Below, in pieces: positions 1 through 8,594 of a DNA stretch of 64,000 nt. The notes under the pieces are model-generated. The model had not been told where the DNA came from, did not search any database, and saw only the letters and a list, made by a program, of their open reading frames with translations. Every line of letters begins with the position of its first letter. The first letter of the stretch is position 1. Source of the DNA: Calditrichota bacterium. GTDB lineage: Bacteria; CLD3. The translations under genes and the position numbers were made by a program. Where the stretch lies: NCBI GenBank assembly GCA_008501735.1, contig QQUF01000028.1, positions 93,813 through 157,812 on the forward strand, given 5' to 3'.

Positions 1-11
1 AAATTTTAAAA

Positions 12-1238
12 ATGATTTTAATTTTCATTTTAGCCTTTGGAGTAATTTGTACGCCTCTTTTTGCACAAGACTTTGCAAATCTAAGTCTGCAAGAAGCATT
101 TCAAATTGCACTCGAAGGCAACAAAAATATTCTCTCACGGAGAGAAAATATTAACATTAAAAAAGGCGAATTTTGGTCTAAGATTTCTCTACCAAATCCC
201 GAAATCAGCTGGGAATTTGAAGAAATCCCAAAAGGTGAGCCTTTCAAAAATTACGGAAATCAAAGATTCGCAATCACTCAAGAATTTGAATTTCCAACCA
301 ACTACTTTTTGAAAGCAAAAGCCTTAAACTCTGGAATTTTGGTTGCTGAAATCGAAACTAAAGCCGAAGAAAACAACCTCAAAAATGAAGTAATGAAAAC
401 TTACTTTGAAGTTGTCCTTTCATCGGAACTCAATAAATTGGCAAGGCAGAATTTTGTCCAAACAACAAAGTTCTACGAAAATGTTAAGAAGTTGGAAGAG
501 TTCGGCGAAACTGACAAACTTTCTGTTTTGAAAGCGAAAGTCAAAAAATCAATTGCCCAAAACGAACTTGAATCCTCAATTCAAGACTCAATTTTTATCA
601 CAAAAAGATTCTTGAACTTGCTCGGAATCAGCTCTGAAAAAATAAATTCATTGAAACTTACTGATTCTCTTGAATCGAGTTCAAACTCTTACTCAAACAA
701 AGTTGAAGGTCTTGCAACAAATCCACTTTTGCAACTCACAAAACTTGAGAAAGGTTCAGCCAAAATTGACAAATGGCTAACTTACAGTGAGATTTTACCA
801 AACTTTTCATTTTCCTACTTTCAGGATAAAACAGAAAATTCGGAAAAATTTTGGGGAGTTGAGTTAGGAATTTCAGTTCCAATTTGGCTAATCGGCTACA
901 AAGGAAACATTCAACAAGCAAAGGCAAAATTAAGACAAGCAAAGTTCAACAAAGAATTTGTAGAACTAAACTTGAAGAATGAGTTTTGGGAAGTCGAATC
1001 ACAGCTTGAAAAAGCCAAAAAACAAACCGAACTTTTCAAAAACGAAATTCTCTTAGAGGCAAAAGAAGCGTTTCGAGTAGCCGAAAAAAGCTACCAAGAA
1101 GGTGAAATCGGATTTTTAGATTTTTTCGATTCACAGCAACTTTTGATTGAAGTTCAAAAAGAATACTTAACCGCACAATTTGATTACCAAGTCGCAAAAG
1201 CTGATTTACTCACCTTAATCGGCTTCCAACAAAACTAA
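12..1238 (+). CDS. TolC-family outer membrane efflux protein (CusC/CzcC type)
   Basis: Outer-membrane channel of a tripartite metal efflux pump. The protein (408 aa) starts with a hydrophobic signal peptide ending near PLFAQ, followed by two long helical halves typical of outer membrane efflux proteins (for example the SYQEGEIGFLDFFDSQQLL segment near the C terminus). The next two genes encode the adaptor and RND pump with gaps of only about 12 bases, so the three form an operon. The reading frame is open upstream of the first ATG to the window edge (codons ATT TTA AAA precede it), so the true start may lie a few codons upstream or outside the window; the signal peptide lacks the usual early lysines, which supports that. 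Assignment is from family resemblance and context; the metal is not determined. Confidence 0.9.
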   Translation: MILIFILAFGVICTPLFAQDFANLSLQEAFQIALEGNKNILSRRENINIKKGEFWSKISLPNPEISWEFEEIPKGEPFKNYGNQRFAITQEFEFPTNYFLKAKALNSGILVAEIETKAEENNLKNEVMKTYFEVVLSSELNKLARQNFVQTTKFYENVKKLEEFGETDKLSVLKAKVKKSIAQNELESSIQDSIFITKRFLNLLGISSEKINSLKLTDSLESSSNSYSNKVEGLATNPLLQLTKLEKGSAKIDKWLTYSEILPNFSFSYFQDKTENSEKFWGVELGISVPIWLIGYKGNIQQAKAKLRQAKFNKEFVELNLKNEFWEVESQLEKAKKQTELFKNEILLEAKEAFRVAEKSYQEGEIGFLDFFDSQQLLIEVQKEYLTAQFDYQVAKADLLTLIGFQQN

Positions 1239-1249
1239 AAGAGGACAAA

Positions 1250-2464
1250 ATGAAAATAAAATTTATTTGCCTAATTCTTGCTTTAGGCTTAACAAGTTTG
1301 ATTTTTTCTGAAAATGGACACGATGACCACGAAGGACACGACCACGACAATCACAGCAAAAACGAAGAATCTCACGACGACCACAGTGGACACGGACACG
1401 ACGAACACGAAGAAGATTTAAAACTTTCTCCGAAAATTATCGGCGAAATCGGACTCACAGTAGAAACCGTTACGAAAAAAAATATTGGTGAAACAGTTGC
1501 CGCAAAAGGTAAAATTGTTACAAATCCAAATAATTTTGCAAAAATCGGCTCTTTGATTTCGGGCAGAGTTGCAAAAATTCATTCAAAACTCGGCGATTTT
1601 GTGAAAAAAGGCGACGTTCTTTTTGAAATCGAAAGCACCGAAATTGTTGGCGTAATTTCAGATTTCATTTCTTCAAAAAGCGAGCTTGAAGTTGCAAAAA
1701 CAAACTTTGAACGTTTGCAAAATCTGAAAAAATCTGAAATCGGCTCAGCTAAAAACTTACTCGAAGCAAAGGCTCAATTTGAAATCGCTTCCGCAAAGTT
1801 CAAAGCTGCTGACCTTGTAATTCACACAATCGGTTTTACAGACAAAGATTTAGATGAAATTTTTGAATCCGATTCACACTCAAAAGTTTTGTTTAAAATT
1901 CGTGCTTCGATTACAGGAGAAATTTCATTTTCAGATATTAAACTCGGACAATTTATTTCCGAAGAAGTTACTGTTTTTGAAATTACTAACTACTCAAAAA
2001 TTTGGGTTGAAGTCTCGCTTTTTGAAAAGGATTTCGGAAAAGTCCAAAACGGTAACAAAGTCGAAGTCAAACTTCCAATGCGAAATTCAATTTTGGGCGG
2101 AAAAATCATTCGCATTGGAAAAACACTTTCGGAAATTGACAGAACGATTCCTTTACTCGTTGAACTTGAGAAGCCTCAAGGTTTGATTGTGAATTCCTTT
2201 GTTGAGGTAAATCTTTTTTCAAATTCAAAGCTGACACTTGCAGTTCCAAACCAATCACTTCAATTTGAAGGTGGCGAAAATTTTGTTTTTGTAGAAGAAG
2301 AGCCTAACAAATTTGAAAGAAAAGCTGTTTTTCTTGGGCAGAAATTTGACAATTACACGGAAATTCTTTCAGGTTTGACTGAAAACGACAAAATTGTTGT
2401 TGAAGGAAGTTTTTACCTAAAATCAAAACTTGCAGGCGAAAACATTGGCGGACACAGCCACTAA
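1250..2464 (+). CDS. RND efflux periplasmic adaptor (CusB/CzcB family), histidine-rich N terminus
   Basis: Membrane-fusion protein linking the inner-membrane RND pump to the outer-membrane channel. A signal peptide (about residues 1-20) is followed by a very His/Asp/Glu-rich stretch (about residues 22-57, many HDDH, HGHD and HEGH units), then the barrel-sandwich hybrid domain (VAKIHSKLGDFVKKGDVLFE), a helical hairpin and beta-barrel domains. The C terminus ends GGHSH. His-rich N termini of this kind are known in CzcB-like proteins and bind divalent metal. The start is supported by AGAGG about 7 bases before the ATG. It lies between the channel and pump genes in one operon. The His-rich extension favours Zn, Co, Cd or Ni over Cu, but this is inference. 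Confidence 0.93.
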   Translation: MKIKFICLILALGLTSLIFSENGHDDHEGHDHDNHSKNEESHDDHSGHGHDEHEEDLKLSPKIIGEIGLTVETVTKKNIGETVAAKGKIVTNPNNFAKIGSLISGRVAKIHSKLGDFVKKGDVLFEIESTEIVGVISDFISSKSELEVAKTNFERLQNLKKSEIGSAKNLLEAKAQFEIASAKFKAADLVIHTIGFTDKDLDEIFESDSHSKVLFKIRASITGEISFSDIKLGQFISEEVTVFEITNYSKIWVEVSLFEKDFGKVQNGNKVEVKLPMRNSILGGKIIRIGKTLSEIDRTIPLLVELEKPQGLIVNSFVEVNLFSNSKLTLAVPNQSLQFEGGENFVFVEEEPNKFERKAVFLGQKFDNYTEILSGLTENDKIVVEGSFYLKSKLAGENIGGHSH

Positions 2465-2476
2465 AGGAGAATTAAA

Positions 2477-5400
2477 ATGATTAACAAAATCATAGAATTT
2501 TCAGTTCGCCAAAAACTTTTGATAATTTTGGCACTGATTTTCTTTATCGGTTGGGGAATTGATTCTTACAGGAAAATTCCGATTGACGCTTTTCCTGACG
2601 TAACAAACAACCAAGTTCAAATTCTCACAACAATCAATGGTTTCTCGCCACTCGAAGTTGAAAAACTCATCACTTACCCGATTGAAGTTGAAATGAGTTC
2701 GATTCCGGGTTTAGTCGAAAATCGCTCAATTTCACAGTTTGGGCTTTCGGCAATCACGCTTGTTTTTGAAGACGAAATTGACATTTACTGGGCAAGACAG
2801 CAGATTCTCGAAAAATTAATCGTCGTTGGCGAAGAACTTCCCGAAGGAGCAGAAGTCGAAATGGGACCTGTTTCGACTGGACTTGGAGAAATTTACCAAT
2901 ACACTTTGGAATCAGAATCTTTGTCGCCGATGGAATTGCGAGAAATTCAAGATTGGGTAATCGCTCCTGTTTTGCGTTCCGTAAAAGGCGTTGTCGAAGT
3001 CAACAGCTTTGGTGGCTTTGTGAAGCAGTTTCACATCGTTTTGAACCCAACTTCAATGCAGAATTTCGACGTTACTTTAGACGAAATTTGGGAGTCGGTA
3101 GAAAACAATAATTCAAACGCAGGTGGAAATTACATCGAAAAGAACTTCGAGCAGTACGTTGTTCGTGGAATCGGTTTAATCGAAAAAATCTCTGACATCG
3201 AAAACATTGTTGTAAAAACTGAAAACGGAATTCCTGTAAAAATCTCTGACGTTGCCGAAGTGAAAATCGAAGCACAAGTTCGCTACGGAGCAGCAACAAA
3301 AGACGGAAAAGGTGAAGCAGTTGCAGGAATAATTATGATGCTGAAAGGCGAAAGTGGAAAAAATGTTGTTCTGCGAGTCAAAGAAGCGTTTAAAACTTTA
3401 GAAAACTCATTGCCCAAAGACTTAAAAATCGTTCCTTACTACGACAGAATTGAACTTGTTGACAAAGCAATTTCAACCGTTACAAATGCTTTGGTGATTG
3501 GTGGGATTCTGGTTGTTTTAATTTTGATTCTATTTTTGGGAAATTTCGGAAGTTCGTTAATTGTGTCTCTTGTGCTTCCTATTTCGGTCTTGCTAAGTTT
3601 TATTGTAATGAAAATGATTGGACTTTCCTCAAACCTGATGAGTCTTGGAGGTCTTGCAATCGGAATCGGAATGATGGTTGATGGAGGCGTTGTTGTAATC
3701 GAAAACATTAACCGATTGATTCAAGAGAACAAGACAAAAGTTACAAAAGAATCTTTTGCAAAACTTGTAATTCGTGGTGCGGAAGAAGTTGGAAGACCTT
3801 CATTTTTCGCTGTTCTTGTTGTCATTACGGTTTTCATTCCACTTTTCACTTTGGAAGGTTTGGAAGGAAAAATGTTCACTCCACTCGCAATAACAATCAG
3901 CGTTGCTTTGCTAATTTCCTTACTTTTGTCTCTGACAATGGTTCCTGCTTTTGCAACATTTTTATCGAAAAAGCAATCAAGTGAAAAGTCAAACCCACTT
4001 TTAAGTTTTGCAAAATCAATTTACGAGCCGATTTTAAATTTTGCTTTAAACAAAAAAGGCTTAACAGTTGGAATTTCAGCAATAATTTTTGCACTTTCGG
4101 CTTTCCTTTTCAGCCGCTTAGGAACAGAATTTGTGCCTCCTTTGGAAGAAGGTTCGATTGCTGTTCAGGCTTTCAGACTTCCAAGTATTTCCACAAAAGG
4201 TTCGGTTGAAATTTGTAACCTAATCGAAAAAAGAATCAAAGAAATTCCTGAAATTACAACTGTTGTTTCGCGGACAGGAAGAGCGGAAGTTGCAACTGAC
4301 CCAATGTTACCGAGCATTTCTGACATTTACGTGATGATGAAACCGCTTGAAGAATGGCGAGAAGGTTACACGAAAAAAATGATTGTCAACGAAATGCGTG
4401 AGAAGTTGGAAGAAATTCCGGGAGTTCTTTACAGTTTCAGCCAACCGATTGCACTAAGAGTTGACGAATTAATTTCTGGAGTAAAATCCCAACTTGCAGT
4501 AAAAATCTTTGGTGAAGACAGTGAAGTGATGAATGAAATTGCTGAACAAATCATCAAAGAACTTCAAGAGATGAAAGGCACACAAGATGCAAAAGTTGAA
4601 CAAACAACAGGTTTTGGTTACTTACAAATTAAAATCAATCGCGAAGCTTTAGGTCGTTACGGATTGAATGTTAAAGAAATTCAAGAATACATTTCAATCG
4701 GAATTGGCGGTGAAACTGTTTCAACTCTTTACGACGGTGAAAAGAAATTTGACATTGTTGTTCGTTTGGAAGAAAGCCAAAGAAACACACTGAAAGCGAT
4801 TTCGAACATTTTGGTTTCAACTCCACAAGGTTACAGGTTGCCACTTTCAACTTTTGCCGAAGTTTACTTTGAAGACGGACCTTCTCAAGTCAGCCGTGAA
4901 AATGGAAAACGTAAAGTTACAGTTGAACTTAACGTTGAAGGTGTTGACATCGGAACTTTCGTTGAAGCTGCACAAACAAAGCTAAAAACTATTTCGCTTC
5001 CAACTGGTTACTACTTAAAATGGGGCGGACAATTTGAAAATCAACAAAGAGCGAATGAAAGATTAAAATTAATTCTGCCATTTACTCTGGTACTGATTTT
5101 CGTCTTACTTTTTATAACTTTTGGCTCAATTAAGAATTCCGCACTTGTTCTTTTGAATTTACCATTTTCTCTGGTTGGTGGAGTTTTGGGAGTTTGGCTT
5201 TGGGATATTTATCTTTCAGTTCCAACTTCCGTCGGTTTCATCGCAGTAATTGGAACGGCAGTTCAAAATGGAATTGTAATGGTTAGTTTCATCAACGAAC
5301 ATCGTGAAAAGGGTCACTCAGGTTTAGACGCAATAAAAATTAGTTCAATGCTAAGACTAAGACCGATTTTAATGACTTCACTCACAACAATTTTAGGATT

Positions 5401-5545
5401 GATTCCTTTGTTACTTGCAACAGGAATTGGCTCTGAAATCCAGCAACCTTTGGCAATTGTGGTTGTCGGAGGATTGGTAACTTCAACATTTTCAACTTTA
5501 GTAATTTTACCAAGTCTCTACTCTTGGTTTGAAAAAGCGAAATGA
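2477..5545 (+). CDS. CusA/CzcA-family heavy-metal efflux RND transporter
   Basis: Proton-driven inner-membrane pump of the heavy-metal RND class (1022 aa, usual length 1020-1060). It begins with the standard N-terminal helix, has two large periplasmic loops and twelve membrane segments. The TM4 signature reads AIGIGMMVDGGVVVIEN, so the DFG seen in Zn/Co/Cd exporters of the classical CzcA group is replaced by an IG-type motif. Other hallmarks are GTEFVPPLEEGSI and the TM region ending VISPSLYSW-like (VILPSLYSW). The gene follows the adaptor after 12 bases with an AGGAG ribosome site. Metal specificity cannot be assigned from the motif alone: the adaptor suggests divalent metals, the TM4 motif is closer to other HME subclasses. 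Confidence 0.95.
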   Translation: MINKIIEFSVRQKLLIILALIFFIGWGIDSYRKIPIDAFPDVTNNQVQILTTINGFSPLEVEKLITYPIEVEMSSIPGLVENRSISQFGLSAITLVFEDEIDIYWARQQILEKLIVVGEELPEGAEVEMGPVSTGLGEIYQYTLESESLSPMELREIQDWVIAPVLRSVKGVVEVNSFGGFVKQFHIVLNPTSMQNFDVTLDEIWESVENNNSNAGGNYIEKNFEQYVVRGIGLIEKISDIENIVVKTENGIPVKISDVAEVKIEAQVRYGAATKDGKGEAVAGIIMMLKGESGKNVVLRVKEAFKTLENSLPKDLKIVPYYDRIELVDKAISTVTNALVIGGILVVLILILFLGNFGSSLIVSLVLPISVLLSFIVMKMIGLSSNLMSLGGLAIGIGMMVDGGVVVIENINRLIQENKTKVTKESFAKLVIRGAEEVGRPSFFAVLVVITVFIPLFTLEGLEGKMFTPLAITISVALLISLLLSLTMVPAFATFLSKKQSSEKSNPLLSFAKSIYEPILNFALNKKGLTVGISAIIFALSAFLFSRLGTEFVPPLEEGSIAVQAFRLPSISTKGSVEICNLIEKRIKEIPEITTVVSRTGRAEVATDPMLPSISDIYVMMKPLEEWREGYTKKMIVNEMREKLEEIPGVLYSFSQPIALRVDELISGVKSQLAVKIFGEDSEVMNEIAEQIIKELQEMKGTQDAKVEQTTGFGYLQIKINREALGRYGLNVKEIQEYISIGIGGETVSTLYDGEKKFDIVVRLEESQRNTLKAISNILVSTPQGYRLPLSTFAEVYFEDGPSQVSRENGKRKVTVELNVEGVDIGTFVEAAQTKLKTISLPTGYYLKWGGQFENQQRANERLKLILPFTLVLIFVLLFITFGSIKNSALVLLNLPFSLVGGVLGVWLWDIYLSVPTSVGFIAVIGTAVQNGIVMVSFINEHREKGHSGLDAIKISSMLRLRPILMTSLTTILGLIPLLLATGIGSEIQQPLAIVVVGGLVTSTFSTLVILPSLYSWFEKAK

Positions 5546-5553
5546 TTTTCTGT

Positions 5554-5577
5554 AGAGACGCACGGCGGTGCGTCTCT
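5554..5577. repeat. REP hairpin 1 of RAYT locus
   Basis: Perfect 10-bp inverted repeat AGAGACGCAC / GTGCGTCTCT around a 4-base loop GGCG, preceded by GT. It lies 9 bases after the stop of the RND pump gene and is the first of five related hairpins around the transposase gene. The loop is the reverse complement of the loop in copies 3-5, so this copy is in the opposite orientation. With the T run that follows, it could also end transcription of the efflux operon. Confidence 0.9.
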
Positions 5578-5615
5578 TTTTTTTGTATATTTATTTTTAT
5601 ATTTTAAATTTTTAA

Positions 5616-5638
5616 ACGCACAACCGTGCGTCTCTACA
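5616..5638. repeat. REP hairpin 2 of RAYT locus
   Basis: Shorter copy: ACGCAC / GTGCGT around loop AACC, followed by the conserved tail CTCTACAA. It lies 22 bases upstream of the transposase start. The left arm has lost the outer AGAG bases and the loop differs from the other copies, so this copy is diverged. Confidence 0.85.
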
Positions 5639-5660
5639 ATATTTTGAGGAAAATTTATAA

Positions 5661-6197
5661 ATGGAAAAATATAAAAATAAATATCGTGTAAAATCTGCGA
5701 GAGCAACTTGGGCAAACTATGATGAAAATGGTTTTTATTTCATAACAATTTGTTCGATTGGACATCAAAATTTGTTTGGTGAAATTCAAAAAGATGAAAT
5801 GATTTTGTCTAAGATTGGTGAAATTGTTTCAGAAGAATGGTACAAATCTTTTGAAATTCGTTCTGAATTATTTTGCGAGGCTTTTGTTGTTATGCCGAAT
5901 CACATTCACGGGATTTTGCGGATTTTACAAAACGAAAAGACGCACCGCCGTGCGTCTCTACAGAAGGAAATTGGAGTTGCTTACCGAGCACCGAAATCGA
6001 TTTCTTCTTTTGTTGCAGGTTTCAAATCTTCGGCTACTAAAAAAATTAACAGACACAGAAATTCATTTGGTTTAGCAGTTTGGCAAACGCGATTTCACGA
6101 CCATATTATCAGAAACCCCGAAGAACTTCACCGAATCAAAAATTACATTTTAGAAAATCCCAAAAGATGGAATAAAGATAAATTCTACACTCCGTAG
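5661..6197 (+). CDS. REP-associated tyrosine transposase (RAYT, TnpA-REP / Y1 family)
   Basis: Single-domain HUH-type Y1 transposase (178 aa) of the kind that mobilises or processes REP palindromes as single-stranded DNA. The HUH motif is HIH at residues 81-83 (in VVMPNHIHGIL) and the catalytic tyrosine is Y162 in NYILENPKRW. The gene is flanked by four REP hairpins, two on each side. A fifth lies inside the gene and encodes roughly residues 93-101 (KTHRRASLQ), between the HUH and Tyr motifs where related proteins vary in length. The stop codon TAG (6195-6197) is part of the downstream hairpin's GTAGAGACG sequence. All key residues are present, so the enzyme is probably active. It is domesticated-type, with no IS ends visible. 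Confidence 0.93.
   Translation: MEKYKNKYRVKSARATWANYDENGFYFITICSIGHQNLFGEIQKDEMILSKIGEIVSEEWYKSFEIRSELFCEAFVVMPNHIHGILRILQNEKTHRRASLQKEIGVAYRAPKSISSFVAGFKSSATKKINRHRNSFGLAVWQTRFHDHIIRNPEELHRIKNYILENPKRWNKDKFYTP
5938..5963. repeat. REP hairpin 3, inside the transposase gene
   Basis: Perfect 8-bp stem AGACGCAC / GTGCGTCT around loop CGCC (5938-5957), followed by CTACAG, the same tail as in copies 2 and 5. It is read through in frame as residues about 93-101 of the transposase. A REP element within its own transposase coding sequence is unusual. Confidence 0.9.
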
Positions 6198-6217
6198 AGA
6201 CGCACCGCCGTGCGTCT
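6194..6217. repeat. REP hairpin 4, overlapping the transposase stop codon
   Basis: Stem AGACGCAC / GTGCGTCT with loop CGCC (6198-6217), preceded by GTAG. The TAG at 6195-6197 is the stop codon of the transposase, so the repeat supplies the end of the gene. Confidence 0.9.
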
Positions 6218-6245
6218 TTGATATTTTTACAAAAACATTATTTTT

Positions 6246-6270
6246 AGACGTACCGCCGTGCGTCTCTACA
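6246..6270. repeat. REP hairpin 5 of RAYT locus
   Basis: Stem AGACGTAC / GTGCGTCT (one G-T wobble) with loop CGCC, followed by CTACA. It ends 6 bases before the stop codon of the convergent anmK gene and may act as a transcription barrier between the two genes. Confidence 0.88.
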
Positions 6271-6275
6271 AGAAT

Positions 6276-7424
6276 TCAAAAACAAAATTTCCCCAGAACG
6301 ACAGGACGATTTGCACCTGTGATTTCGGGTAAGTTAGAAGGATTCCCGAAAAGACTTTCATTTCCAAGAACTGCGAATGAAACTGCTTCTTTTGCTTCAA
6401 GTGAAAAACCTAATTCATCGGCGGTTTTGACAGGAATTTTTCCGAGTAAATTTCTGAGGTCATAAAGCAAAGTTGGGTTCAAAGCTCCACCTCCTGAAAT
6501 GAAAACTTCATCAGGTGGAAAAGGAAGGTAATTCAAATAAGATGAACTAATCGACCAAGCGACGAAGTAAACTAAAGTTCTAACAAAATCGATAAAATTA
6601 TCCACGTTGTAACAAACTATGAAATCGTGTACAAACTCTTTTCCAAAATCTTCTCTACCACAGGACTTTGGTAGTTTCTGCGAAAAGTAAGGATTCCCAA
6701 CCATAAATTCAATCCACTTAAAACGAACTCCGCCTTGCATCGAAATTTTTCCGTCTTTATCAAATTTTAATTCACCATTCGTTGCCAAAGAAACTGCTTC
6801 GTCGATGATTGCGTTTCCTGGTCCTGTGTCGAAAGCGATAATTTTTTCTTCTTCGCTGACAGGTAAAAAAGTCAAATTTGACATTCCACCGATATTTTGT
6901 AAAACGCGATTTTTGAAAGGGTGTGAGAACAAAAGTTTGTCAACAAAAGGAACAAGAGGAGCTCCTGAACCTCCAGCAGAAATGTCTCTAACTCGAAAAT
7001 CCGAAATCACGGGAACACCAAAAGTTTCTGCCAAAACCGATGCTTCTCCGATTTGTAAAGTAGAATGTTGGTGAATGTGGTAAATCGTTTGTCCGTGAGA
7101 AGCGATTAAATCCAACTCGTCAAACGGAAATTTTTTCTCTTTCAAAAAGTCTTGAATGAAACTCGCCCAAACTCTCGAAATTGTAAAATTTAACCTACAA
7201 ATTTGTTCGGAAGTTCCTTCAAAGGCTTTATGAATTTGCTTTTTTGTGAACTCGTCGTACTCGTAAGTTGAAAATTCCAAAAGCTCAATTTTAGTGGAAA
7301 TCCCTTTTCCAGAAACTTTGCAAAGTGCGATGTCAAGACCGTCAACCGAAGTTCCTGACATCAAACCCAAAATTATTCTTGAATCTTTTTTCCTTAGAAA
7401 AGAAATTTTCTCAAACCAATCCAC
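6276..7424 (-). CDS. anmK: Anhydro-N-acetylmuramic acid kinase
   Basis: Cytoplasmic peptidoglycan-recycling enzyme that converts 1,6-anhydroMurNAc to MurNAc-6-phosphate with ATP. The protein (382 aa) has the ASKHA-fold N-terminal signature GLMSGTSVDGLDIALCKV, the conserved DFRVRDISAGGSGAPLVPF segment with the substrate-binding and catalytic aspartate region, NIGGMSNLTFL, AFDTGPGNAIIDEAV and a C-terminal ISGGGALNPTL motif. Length and motifs match the family. It starts 5 bases after the end of the VWA-domain gene, so the two are probably co-transcribed. No other recycling genes are nearby. Confidence 0.96.
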   Translation of the reverse strand: MDWFEKISFLRKKDSRIILGLMSGTSVDGLDIALCKVSGKGISTKIELLEFSTYEYDEFTKKQIHKAFEGTSEQICRLNFTISRVWASFIQDFLKEKKFPFDELDLIASHGQTIYHIHQHSTLQIGEASVLAETFGVPVISDFRVRDISAGGSGAPLVPFVDKLLFSHPFKNRVLQNIGGMSNLTFLPVSEEEKIIAFDTGPGNAIIDEAVSLATNGELKFDKDGKISMQGGVRFKWIEFMVGNPYFSQKLPKSCGREDFGKEFVHDFIVCYNVDNFIDFVRTLVYFVAWSISSSYLNYLPFPPDEVFISGGGALNPTLLYDLRNLLGKIPVKTADELGFSLEAKEAVSFAVLGNESLFGNPSNLPEITGANRPVVLGKFCF

Positions 7425-7429
7425 GAAAT

Positions 7430-8554
7430 TTACCTAAGTCTTTTTTTACGATTTTTGATGTAGTCAACCAAAAGAAATTCACCAAGTTTGTTGAGTTGTG
7501 AGAAGTAGGCTCTTCCTTTGTTTATTTGCGTCAGTTTGTTTACAAAATCCACGAGAACTTTGTCGCGAGCAATCATAAAAGTTGTGATTGTAATTTTGCT
7601 TTTCCGGCACATCACTGCTTCGTCAAGAGTTCGATTTACAATCTTTCTGTCTAAGCCAAAAGGGTTTTTGTAAATTTTCATTCCTTCTTTGATTGCCGAA
7701 GGTTTTCCGTCAGTAATCATCACAATTTGTTTGTTGTCGTTTTTCTTAGACTTGAGAATTTTCTGTGCTAACTGCAAACCTGCTTTTGTGTTTGTGTGAA
7801 AAGGTCCAACACTCAGATAAGGAATTTCTTCGATTTTGAGTTCAAAAGCCTCGTCGCCAAAAGCAATCACATTCACACTGTCTTTTGGAAATTTTCTGCG
7901 AATCAGTTCTGCCAAAGCCATTGCAACCGTTTTTGCAGGAGTAATCCTGTCTTCTCCGTAAAGAATCATCGAATGGCTGATGTCAATCATCAAAACTGTT
8001 GAGCAAGTCGTTTGGTGTTCAGTTTCATAAACTTCAAAATCATCTTCCGAAAGTGAAAATTTGTCCAAACCTGCTCTGCTGATTGCATTGTTAATTGTTT
8101 GGGTAAAATCAATGTTTGAAGGTGAATCACCAAAATTGAATTTCCGAGTTGAGTTGTCTCTTTCGATTCCTTTTCCTGAAAAAGGTGTTTCGTGTGAGCC
8201 AAATTGTTTTTTGTCCATATTGGAAAAAATATCTCGCAAGGAATCTTCGCGAATCTTTTTGTTACCTTTTGAAGTCAATCCCAGAACATCATTATTTTCT
8301 TTAATCATTCCTTGTTTCTTTAGGTCTTCAATGAAATCACCCATCGAAAGCCCTTCGCCCAAAACTCCATATTTTTTGTCAATTTGAGTTAGCCAATTTA
8401 GTGCTTCGTTCACGTCTCCACTTGTCGCAATCAAAAGTTTGCGGAACAAGTCCATTAGCTGGTCGAAGTTCGTTGCACTTAGGTCTTGGTTTTCAATGTA
8501 TTTTGTAAATTTGTATCGCATTGTTTGACTTTCTTTTTTTTGTAAATTAAGCAT
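7430..8554 (-). CDS. VWA-domain protein with intact MIDAS motif
   Basis: Protein of up to 374 aa with a von Willebrand factor type A domain in its C-terminal half. The metal-ion-dependent adhesion site reads DISHSM (DxSxS), with later conserved MITDGKPS. There is no signal peptide, so it is probably cytoplasmic, like VWA proteins that work with MoxR-type AAA ATPases; no such ATPase is in this window. An alternative start is Met12 (MRYKFTKYIE), at 8521, which looks better because the first 11 residues are unusual. It lies directly upstream of anmK and diverges from the histidine kinase gene with 40 bases between them. The function is not known. Confidence 0.8.
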   Translation of the reverse strand: MLNLQKKESQTMRYKFTKYIENQDLSATNFDQLMDLFRKLLIATSGDVNEALNWLTQIDKKYGVLGEGLSMGDFIEDLKKQGMIKENNDVLGLTSKGNKKIREDSLRDIFSNMDKKQFGSHETPFSGKGIERDNSTRKFNFGDSPSNIDFTQTINNAISRAGLDKFSLSEDDFEVYETEHQTTCSTVLMIDISHSMILYGEDRITPAKTVAMALAELIRRKFPKDSVNVIAFGDEAFELKIEEIPYLSVGPFHTNTKAGLQLAQKILKSKKNDNKQIVMITDGKPSAIKEGMKIYKNPFGLDRKIVNRTLDEAVMCRKSKITITTFMIARDKVLVDFVNKLTQINKGRAYFSQLNKLGEFLLVDYIKNRKKRLR

Positions 8555-8594
8555 TCAGATTTTTTTTACAAACAAATTTTGTTTACAAACATTT

